Of a stretch of 64,000 bases of DNA, positions 8,285-14,186 are shown piece after piece. Source of the DNA: Myxococcales bacterium UBA1660 (GTDB lineage Bacteria > Myxococcota_A > Polyangia > Polyangiales > Houyiibacteriaceae); contig DCLA01000039.1 in NCBI GenBank assembly GCA_002320815.1, positions 44,871 to 108,870 of the forward strand, given 5' to 3'. The notes beneath the pieces are model-generated. The model had not been told where the DNA came from and did no database searches. It saw nothing but the letters and a program-made list of their open reading frames with translations. The stretch's first letter is position 1; each line of letters begins with the position of its first letter. The translations under genes were made by a program, and so were the position numbers.

Positions 8285-8294
8285 GCGGCCGCCG

Positions 8295-8864
8295 TCAGAT
8301 CAGCGTGAGCTGGGGCGGCGCCAGGGCTTCCATGACCCGCGCTTCCACCGCGTCGATCCAGCCCTCGCGGTCGGTGGGGTCGAGCCAGAGGGCGGGGATG
8401 CCGCGGCGCTCGAGCTCTCGGCGGACGCCGTCCTCGACCGCTTTCTGGAAGCTGGGGTCGGTGGCGCGGAGGCCGTCGGGCGAGGGGCGGTCCACGACGG
8501 GGACGAAGACCAGGAGGCCGTAGGTGCGCACCCAGGCGTCCACCAGGGGCTCGAGGGCCGCCTGCCGGCCGGCGGCGATCATCATGTAGACGTAGTTGTC
8601 GAGGATGCTGCGGTCGCAGAGGACGACCGGGTAGCGCTCCGCGGCGACGATCTCCGTGGCCACCTGGCTGTGCAGAATCCAGGACTGGGCGGCGACGTTG
8701 GTCTCTTCGTTGATCGGCAGAGGGCACAGCCGCGCGACCTCGCGCACCAGCTCGAGGGAGACGTCCCGGGCCTTGAGGCGCGCCGCCAGGGCGTAGCAGA
8801 GGGTGGTCTTGCCCACGCCGTGGCTGCCGACGAAGGCGAGCTTGAAGCGCTGCGGTGCGGTCAT
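8295..8864 (-). CDS. P-loop NTPase / kinase-like ATP-binding protein
   Basis: A 189-residue protein with a Walker A motif FVGSHGVGKTTLCYAL at residues about 9-24 and a second motif YPVVLCDRSILDNYVY, the D-R-x-x-x-D pattern of small nucleoside- or NadR-type kinases. LELVREVARLCPLPIN before it matches the 'E-x-A-R' substrate segment of the AAA_28/NadR-like ATPase group. The likely role is ATP-dependent phosphorylation of a small molecule; the substrate is unknown. ATG at 8862-8864 (MTAPQRFKL) was chosen; another ATG four codons upstream is possible. The end of the gene converges on the gene that stops at 8284. Confidence 0.75.
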   Translation of the reverse strand: MTAPQRFKLAFVGSHGVGKTTLCYALAARLKARDVSLELVREVARLCPLPINEETNVAAQSWILHSQVATEIVAAERYPVVLCDRSILDNYVYMMIAAGRQAALEPLVDAWVRTYGLLVFVPVVDRPSPDGLRATDPSFQKAVEDGVRRELERRGIPALWLDPTDREGWIDAVEARVMEALAPPQLTLI

Positions 8865-8982
8865 CGAGCCGAGCATACTCGGGTCGCGCGAGGCGACCAT
8901 CGCCGGGGCCGGCTCGCGGCGCCAATGCGCCAAGGATGGCACCGGGGTTCCTCGGGAGCGCCCTGGGGGCTACACCGAGGGG

Positions 8983-9585
8983 ATGGCGACGAAGAAGCGA
9001 ACGGCTGAGACCGGATCCGACGGGCTGCCCATCGTGCGGGTGGAAAACGCGGGCGCGTTTCGGCGCCTGCTCGAACGCGAGCACACGGAGTCGAAGGGCT
9101 TCTGGCTGGCCATACCCAAGAAGGGCAGCGGGCTGGACGGGCCCACCTACGCCGAGGCCGTCGACGAGGCCCTCTGCTTCGGCTGGATCGACGGGCAGAA
9201 GGCTCGGCTGGACGAGCGCGAGTATCTGCAGCGCTTCACGCCGCGGCGGGCGCGGAGCATCTGGTCCAAGGTGAACCGGAAGAAGATCGAAGCCCTGGTC
9301 GCGGCCGGCCGGATGGAGCCGGCGGGGATGGCCGAGGTGGAGCGCGCGAAGCAGGACGGTCGCTGGGACGCCGCCTACGATTCGCCAGCGACCGCGACGG
9401 TGCCCGATGACCTCCGCGACGCGCTCGCCGCGTTGCCGGGCGCGCGGGCCTTCTTCGATGGGCTCGACAGCCGCAACCGCTACGCGATCCTGCACCGGGT
9501 GGCGACGGCCAAGCGCCAGGCGACGCGCGAGAAGCGCATCGCGCAGTTCGCCCAGCTCTGCGCCGAGGGCAAGACCCTCTACTGA
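8983..9585 (+). CDS. YdeI/OmpD-associated family protein
   Basis: A 200-residue protein recognisable as YdeI/OmpD-associated from SKGFWLAIPKKGSG, then TYAEAVDEALCFGWIDGQ and RFTPRRARSIWSKVNRKKI, followed by the C-terminal helical motif in RNRYAILHRVATAKRQATREKRI. Members are small soluble proteins with bacteriocin- or peptide-tolerance annotations; the biochemical function is not established. The ATG at 8983 follows gaggggatg, giving a fair ribosome site. It stands alone between the divergent P-loop kinase gene and the downstream zinc-ribbon SDR gene, which starts 46 bp after its stop and may be co-transcribed. Confidence 0.9.
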   Translation: MATKKRTAETGSDGLPIVRVENAGAFRRLLEREHTESKGFWLAIPKKGSGLDGPTYAEAVDEALCFGWIDGQKARLDEREYLQRFTPRRARSIWSKVNRKKIEALVAAGRMEPAGMAEVERAKQDGRWDAAYDSPATATVPDDLRDALAALPGARAFFDGLDSRNRYAILHRVATAKRQATREKRIAQFAQLCAEGKTLY

Positions 9586-9631
9586 GCGGTCGCGTCGACG
9601 GGGCGGTCTGGGCGGACTACACCCGCGCGCG

Positions 9632-11176
9632 ATGGAGTCGAGCGAAGAACGGGACGAGGTCGCCGAGGAGACGACCAGCGAGCCGCTGACCGAAGCGGAG
9701 GCGGAGGAGGCCATCGCCTTCCTCGAGCGGATCGTGGACGATCGGCGGCGCTTGGCCGCGCTGGACCGGGCGACCGCGCGGCGGCTGCTCATGGCCGCCG
9801 GCCGGGTCTCGCGGCCCACCAAGGGCGAGCAGCGGGAGCTCCAGCGGGCCTATCGGCGCAAGCGTCGCGACGCCCGCCGGGCCAAGGACGACGCCCTGCT
9901 CTCCCAGACCGGGATCCGCGAGAAGCGGCGCGAGACGGTCTTCGTCACCCCCGACGCCCACGAGCACCGCGCCGTCGACGACGTGGACTCCTGGCCCAAG
10001 CTGGTCGAGCCGCGCTCCTGCTACATCTGCAAGACCGACTTCGACCGGCTGCACAGCTTCTACGACCAGCTCTGCCCGAGCTGCGCGGTCTTCAACTACG
10101 AGAAACGTTTCCAGACCGCCGACCTCCACGGGCGCGTGGCGCTCCTCACCGGGGGCCGGGTGAAGATCGGTTTCCAGGCCGGGGTCAGCCTGCTCAAGGC
10201 CGGCGCGCACCTCATCGTGACCACCCGCTTTCCCCACGACGCCGCCAAGCGCTACGCCGCCGAGCGCGACGCCGACAGCTGGGCGGGGCGCCTGGAGATC
10301 CACGGCCTCGACCTGCGCCACACGCCCAGCGTGGAAGCCTTCGCGCAGCACATCCTGGCCACCCACGAGCGGCTGGACTTCATCGTCCACAACGCCTGCC
10401 AGACGGTGCGCCGACCGACCGGCTGGTACAGCCACCTGCTGCCCACCGAGCGCGCCGCGGTGAGCTCGCTGCCGCCGGCCGAGCGCAAGGCGCTCGCCTC
10501 CCACGCCCAGCGCCTCGACGGGGCCACTCCCCTCGACGGCGAGCTGGCCCCGGTGGAGCCGCTGGCCTCGTGGGCCGACGCGCCGGCGTTGAGCCAGCTC
10601 GCGCTCCTCGAAGAGGATCTCCTCGCCGGCGAGCAGGTCTTCCCCGAAGGCGCCCTCGACCAGGATCTGCAGCAGGTGGACCTGCGGGACTCGAACAGCT
10701 GGCGCATGCGGCTGGCCGAGGTGCCCACGGTGGAGCTCCTCGAGGTGCTCCTGGTGAACGCCACCGCGCCCTTCGTGCTCAACGCCCGGCTGCGCTCGCT
10801 GATGACCCGCACCGCCAACCGCGACAAGCACATCGTGAACGTGTCGGCGATGGAGGGGCAGTTCTACCGGACGGCGAAGACCGACGCCCATCCGCACACG
10901 AACATGGCCAAGGCGGCGTTGAACATGATGACCCGGACGTCGGCGTCGGACTACGCCGAGGACGGGATCCACATGAACAGCGTGGACACCGGTTGGGTCA
11001 CCGACGAAGACCCGGCGGTCATCGCCGAGCGCAAGCGCCGGGTCCACCGCTTCCACCCGCCGCTGGACATCGTGGACGGCGCGGCGCGGATCCTCGACCC
11101 CATCTTCCACGGGCTCAACACCGGCGAGCACCTCAGCGGGCACTTCCTCAAGGACTACGTCCCCACCCGCTGGTGA
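9632..11176 (+). CDS. Short-chain dehydrogenase fold with N-terminal zinc ribbon
   Basis: A 514-residue protein. Residues 1-100 are charged and helical. Cys130-x-x-Cys133 (CYICKTDF) and Cys148-x-x-Cys151 (CPSC) form a probable zinc ribbon. From about residue 165 an SDR Rossmann domain begins (GRVALLTGGRVKIGFQAG), with DFIVHNACQTVRR in place of the usual NAG motif and NVSAMEGQF for the catalytic-serine strand. The YxxxK position reads THR423-NMA-Lys427, so the catalytic tyrosine is replaced by threonine. The central insertion (about 265-355) is long for an SDR. NAD(P) binding is plausible; ordinary dehydrogenase chemistry is doubtful. An in-frame upstream extension exists, but ATG 9632 fits best after the preceding gene. 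Confidence 0.82.
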   Translation: MESSEERDEVAEETTSEPLTEAEAEEAIAFLERIVDDRRRLAALDRATARRLLMAAGRVSRPTKGEQRELQRAYRRKRRDARRAKDDALLSQTGIREKRRETVFVTPDAHEHRAVDDVDSWPKLVEPRSCYICKTDFDRLHSFYDQLCPSCAVFNYEKRFQTADLHGRVALLTGGRVKIGFQAGVSLLKAGAHLIVTTRFPHDAAKRYAAERDADSWAGRLEIHGLDLRHTPSVEAFAQHILATHERLDFIVHNACQTVRRPTGWYSHLLPTERAAVSSLPPAERKALASHAQRLDGATPLDGELAPVEPLASWADAPALSQLALLEEDLLAGEQVFPEGALDQDLQQVDLRDSNSWRMRLAEVPTVELLEVLLVNATAPFVLNARLRSLMTRTANRDKHIVNVSAMEGQFYRTAKTDAHPHTNMAKAALNMMTRTSASDYAEDGIHMNSVDTGWVTDEDPAVIAERKRRVHRFHPPLDIVDGAARILDPIFHGLNTGEHLSGHFLKDYVPTRW

Positions 11177-11273
11177 TCCCGGCGGCGCGGTCGAGTCGCT
11201 GGGCTCCAGACGCGTCTCGGCCGCGAAGCCGGAGCTCCGCGGCCGATGCGCGTGGGACCCGAGTCAGTCGGGG

Positions 11274-11552
11274 TCAGTCGGGGTCGATGTGGCTCTGCTC
11301 GTTGCCCGAGGCGTCGTAGCAGCGGACCGAGCTGGACCGACGGCACTCGCCGCTGTCGCCGCTGATGCTGCACGAGCCATCGGTCACGTCTTCGCAGACG
11401 CTGGTGGCCGCGCGGCGCGCGTCGCCGTCGCTGCCCTCGACGCAGACCTTGATGTCCTTGCCGCGGAAGGCGAAGCAGCGGGCCTCGGCGAGACCAGGCA
11501 GGAGGAAGGTGCTGACGGCCAGGGCCAGCGCCGCGATGTGGTTCTTGTTCAT
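11274..11552 (-). CDS. Small secreted cysteine-rich protein
   Basis: A 92-residue precursor with a clear signal peptide (MNKNHIAALALAVSTFLLPGLAEA, likely cleaved after AEA) and a mature part of about 68 residues with six cysteines (RCFAFRG, KVCVEG, SVCEDV, GSCSIS, GECRR, VRCYD), suggesting three disulfides in the periplasm or outside the cell. I recognise no family. It lies 25 bp downstream of another secreted protein on the same strand and is probably co-expressed with it. The ATG start is supported by gaaggaaag in the spacer. Function unknown. Confidence 0.72.
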   Translation of the reverse strand: MNKNHIAALALAVSTFLLPGLAEARCFAFRGKDIKVCVEGSDGDARRAATSVCEDVTDGSCSISGDSGECRRSSSVRCYDASGNEQSHIDPD

Positions 11553-11577
11553 GGGACTTTCCTTCTCGGCGCGGGGC

Positions 11578-12081
11578 TCAGGGGTGACGGCTCTGGAGCT
11601 CGGTGATGTAGAGCTTGCCGCGGACGTTGGAGTTCGCCTCGTAGGTGCCGATCCAGATGTCGTACTGGCCGTTGGGCGGGTTGCGGATGTCGACGGTGGG
11701 GTTGGTGCCGCCGTGGGAGTCGTCGTTGCAGTGCCAGTTGCCGGCGGCGTCGTTGATCACGAGCGTCGTGTCGCCGGTGGAGGTGGCGTAGAAGCGGAGG
11801 AAGTTGGCCGCGTCGCTGTAGTTCAGGATGAAGTCGGGCTTGCGGGTGACGAAGCCGGTGCACCCGGCGCCGAGGCCCATGTTGCTGGCCTGGAGGCTGC
11901 CGCCGGCGACCACGCTGACCTCGTGCGGGTCCGGGGTGAAGCCACCGGAGAGGGCCCGGCTGCCGAAGTTGCTCTCGTTGCCGCCGATTGAGAGACGGCT
12001 CTGGGCGACCGAGGTGACGGTGAGGCCGAGGGCGGCGGTGAGCGCGAGGAACCCGATCAAGGGCCGAGACTTGAGCTTCAT
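11578..12081 (-). CDS. Secreted protein with pre-peptidase-C-like beta-sandwich
   Basis: A 167-residue precursor with a signal peptide (MKLKSRPLIGFLALTAALGLTVTSVAQ) and a mature domain resembling the PPC-type beta-sandwich seen in many secreted myxobacterial proteins: DFILNYSDAANFLRFYATSTGDTTLVIND, then WHCNDDSHGGTNPTVDIRNPPNGQYDIWIGTYEA. The aspartate-rich NDDS loop and the D-I-W-I-G strand are typical. No protease domain is attached, so any 'peptidase' label would be misleading. I chose the ATG at 12081 because the signal peptide starts there and AAAGGA lies upstream. It is followed at 25 bp by the small Cys-rich secreted protein. Function unknown. Confidence 0.75.
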   Translation of the reverse strand: MKLKSRPLIGFLALTAALGLTVTSVAQSRLSIGGNESNFGSRALSGGFTPDPHEVSVVAGGSLQASNMGLGAGCTGFVTRKPDFILNYSDAANFLRFYATSTGDTTLVINDAAGNWHCNDDSHGGTNPTVDIRNPPNGQYDIWIGTYEANSNVRGKLYITELQSRHP

Positions 12082-12112
12082 GGGGTGCGAAATCCTTTCG
12101 GTCGTTTTTGCG

Positions 12113-12130
12113 CCGACAAAACACTGTCGG
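12113..12130. promoter_or_regulatory. Inverted repeat upstream of secreted-protein gene
   Basis: CCGACA-aaacac-TGTCGG is a perfect 6 bp inverted repeat with a 6-base spacer, 32-49 bp upstream of the ATG at 12081 and just outside its ribosome site. It could be an operator or a 5' leader hairpin. Confidence 0.35.
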
Positions 12131-12289
12131 TGCGTCATTTCCAACGGACCTGAAAGTAGCGGATCCGCAGGCGCCCGTGGGGTACCGCGGGGGTACCCCG
12201 GTGAGCCGATCAACGGATTCCCCTGGGATGACCGAATTAAGTTTTTGGAATGCCCGTCCCTTCATACGGGACGAATTGTCCCCGCGCGG

Positions 12290-13144
12290 TCACGCTCCGC
12301 CGAAGCGCGCGCTGAAACCGAGGGCCACTTGGAGGTCGGTTGCACCATCCGTGAGACCATGCTGGACGAAGAGGTCCACCTGGTAGACCCGCCGGATCAC
12401 GTAGGTGGCGCCCCAGTCCACCTGGATGACGACGTCCTCGTCGACCCCGAGGGGAACGAGACCGAAGGTCTCCACGAAGAGGCTCACGCCGCCCAGCGCG
12501 GCGGGAGCCCAGCCGACGTTGGCGACGTAGAGGAAGCGCCCGTAGCGGCCGCTGTCGCCCTCGGGGACGTCGATGCCCAGGTTCACGCCCAGGGAGAAGC
12601 TCGCCGGCAGTGACCACGAGAGGGCCACCCGGGAGTCGGGGTTCACCGTGTCGGCGGTGAAGGGATCGCGGCCGGACGGGAAGTAGACGTCGCTGACCAG
12701 GCCCAGCGCCGGGATCGCGCCGACGTTCTCGAGGAGCTGGATCTTGAGCCCGAGCGAGGTGTCGGTGGGGTTGGCGACGTGGAACCCCGGGGCCGGGTCG
12801 GGGTAGAGACCCAAGAGGCTGGAGCCCAGGCGGACCTCGAAGACATCGAGGAGGCCGAAGCGCAGGAGGGTCGGGAACGAGACCTGATGGACGCTGCCGG
12901 GATCGGTGTCGGTGTAGGCCCAGTTGACGCTGGTCTCGAGCTGGAAGGCCCACTGAGGCACCGTCGTCGGGGCGTTGCCGGCGCCCGGGCGATCGGTCGC
13001 GATGGGCCCGGGGTCGCTGGGATCCGTCGGGTCCGGGACGGGATCCTCGACCGGGTCGTCGATGGGATCCTCGGCGGGGTCCTGGGCCATCGCCGGCGCG
13101 GCGAGGAAGAGGGACGCGAAGAGAAGCCACCGAGAAGAACGCAT
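12290..13144 (-). CDS. Outer-membrane beta-barrel protein, MetA-pathway/transporter family
   Basis: A 284-residue protein with a signal peptide (MRSSRWLLFASLFLAAPAMAQ), a short Asp/Pro repeat linker (DPAEDPIDDPVEDPVPDP) and then IATDRPGAGNAPTTVPQWAFQLE, the start pattern of the PF13557 'MetA-pathway of phenol degradation' outer-membrane family. Alternating strands run to the C-terminus, which ends in the aromatic-rich VALGFSARFGGA. It probably forms an outer-membrane channel or adhesion barrel. The ATG at 13144 starts the signal peptide; the frame stays open upstream through a dispersed repeat, but that would bury the signal peptide. A copy of the 28 bp repeat lies 40 bp upstream of the start. 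Confidence 0.8.
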   Translation of the reverse strand: MRSSRWLLFASLFLAAPAMAQDPAEDPIDDPVEDPVPDPTDPSDPGPIATDRPGAGNAPTTVPQWAFQLETSVNWAYTDTDPGSVHQVSFPTLLRFGLLDVFEVRLGSSLLGLYPDPAPGFHVANPTDTSLGLKIQLLENVGAIPALGLVSDVYFPSGRDPFTADTVNPDSRVALSWSLPASFSLGVNLGIDVPEGDSGRYGRFLYVANVGWAPAALGGVSLFVETFGLVPLGVDEDVVIQVDWGATYVIRRVYQVDLFVQHGLTDGATDLQVALGFSARFGGA

Positions 13145-13184
13145 GTCGGAGACCTTCGGGCGATCGCCCCCGGTGACAAGTCCA

Positions 13185-13212
13185 GGGACGATCGTCGTCA
13201 TTGTCGTCATTT
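13185..13212 (-). repeat. 28 bp dispersed element, copy A
   Basis: Read on the minus strand this begins AAATGACGACAATGACGACG and ends ATCGTCCC, identical to copies B and C. It includes the 10 bp palindrome GACGATCGTC. It ends 40 bp before the ATG of the outer-membrane protein gene and points toward it. Confidence 0.85.
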
Positions 13213-13260
13213 GCTCCGCATCGCGAGGCCCTTGACGTCGGCCGGCGATGCGCCGCGTTG

Positions 13261-13288
13261 AAATGACGACAATGACGACGATCGTCCC
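13261..13288 (+). repeat. 28 bp dispersed element, copy B
   Basis: Identical in all 28 bases to copy C, which begins 8 bp downstream, and to copy A on the other strand. It contains the palindrome GACGATCGTC. It points toward the phosphopantetheinyl transferase gene. Confidence 0.85.
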
Positions 13289-13295
13289 CGGGTCG

Positions 13296-13323
13296 AAATG
13301 ACGACAATGACGACGATCGTCCC
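13296..13323 (+). repeat. 28 bp dispersed element, copy C
   Basis: Second direct copy, ending 35 bp before the GTG of the phosphopantetheinyl transferase gene. The block between the two divergent genes thus holds one copy facing left and two facing right, as expected of a shared promoter or operator element or a short interspersed repeat. Confidence 0.85.
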
Positions 13324-13358
13324 TGGGCGTTGGGGGCGGGGGAGGCCATGCTGGGCGG

Positions 13359-14045
13359 GTGGATCGAGTGGTGTCGCTTTTCGGGCCGCTGCTGCCGGCC
13401 GACGTGGTCCTCGAAGAGGGCACGCCGGAGGCCTTCGGCGACGACCTCGCTCAGCTGACGGCGGCCGAGGCCGCGGCCATGGAGCGCGCCGTCTCGAAGC
13501 GGCGGCGGGAGTACACCGCAGGGCGCGTGCTCGCGCGGCGGGCAGCCGGCCGCATGGGCTTGGGGTCGGTCGAGATCCTGGCCGGTCCCGATCGGGCCCC
13601 CCGGTGGCCCCCGGGCGTCGTCGGGAGCATCACCCACACGCGCGGCCACGTCGCGGTCGCTCTCGCGCGGTCCGACCGGAGGCGCGGCCTGGGGCTCGAT
13701 GTGGAGCAGGCTGCTGCGCTGAAGCCACGACTCTGGGACGCGATCTGCGCCCCCGAGGACGTCGAGATGCTCGGCGGGTATCCACCTGCTCTCCGCGGCG
13801 AGTTGGCCAAGGTCGTCTTCAGCGCCAAAGAGGCCGCCTACAAGGCGCAGTACGCCGTCACGCAGCAGTACCTCGGGTTCGCCGCGATGCACATCGAGCT
13901 CTCCCCGACCCCCGAAGGGAACGTGGGCGAGTTCGTCGCCACCTTTCGCCAGACCGCCGGATCCCACTTCCGGATCGGCGACCGGGTCGTCGGGAGGTGG
14001 CGTCGCGTCGGCCCCTTGCTGGCCACCGCCGTCGCACTGGACTGA
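13359..14045 (+). CDS. 4'-phosphopantetheinyl transferase (Sfp/EntD type)
   Basis: A 228-residue EntD-like enzyme that moves the phosphopantetheine arm of coenzyme A onto the serine of acyl- or peptidyl-carrier domains. Signatures are GSITHTRGHVAVAL, then RGLGLDVEQ (the magnesium-binding D-x-E) and KVVFSAKEAAYKAQY (the W/F-S-x-K-E-x-x-x-K motif), all in the family order. The GTG start at 13359 is the first in the coding-like region. It is divergent from the outer-membrane protein gene, with three repeat copies between them. No carrier-protein gene is adjacent; the PKS at 39-46 kb is the only obvious substrate in this window, so that link is inference. Confidence 0.9.
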   Translation: MDRVVSLFGPLLPADVVLEEGTPEAFGDDLAQLTAAEAAAMERAVSKRRREYTAGRVLARRAAGRMGLGSVEILAGPDRAPRWPPGVVGSITHTRGHVAVALARSDRRRGLGLDVEQAAALKPRLWDAICAPEDVEMLGGYPPALRGELAKVVFSAKEAAYKAQYAVTQQYLGFAAMHIELSPTPEGNVGEFVATFRQTAGSHFRIGDRVVGRWRRVGPLLATAVALD

Positions 14046-14186
14046 TTGCGAACCTCGTTCGCGCTCACCATTTGAGGGAGGCCGCGACACCGGGATCGTA
14101 CCTCTGGGTTCGGAGTCGCGGGAGCAGCGCCGGTTTTTGCCCCGTACCACCTTTGATCGCGGACTTTTTTCGCTAGGGTCGAAAAG

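Noticed and set aside
11578..12081. Annotation of the secreted beta-sandwich protein as a peptidase
   Set aside because: Only a PPC-like domain is visible; no catalytic domain is present.
13145..13213. In-frame extension of the outer-membrane protein reading MTTMTTIVPG from repeat copy A
   Set aside because: It would bury the signal peptide, and the other copies of the repeat are not in frame with their genes, so the repeat is a DNA element and not a conserved leader peptide.
13185..13323. Possible insertion-sequence ends or CRISPR repeats
   Set aside because: No transposase and no regular spacers; the copies are not terminal to any mobile gene.
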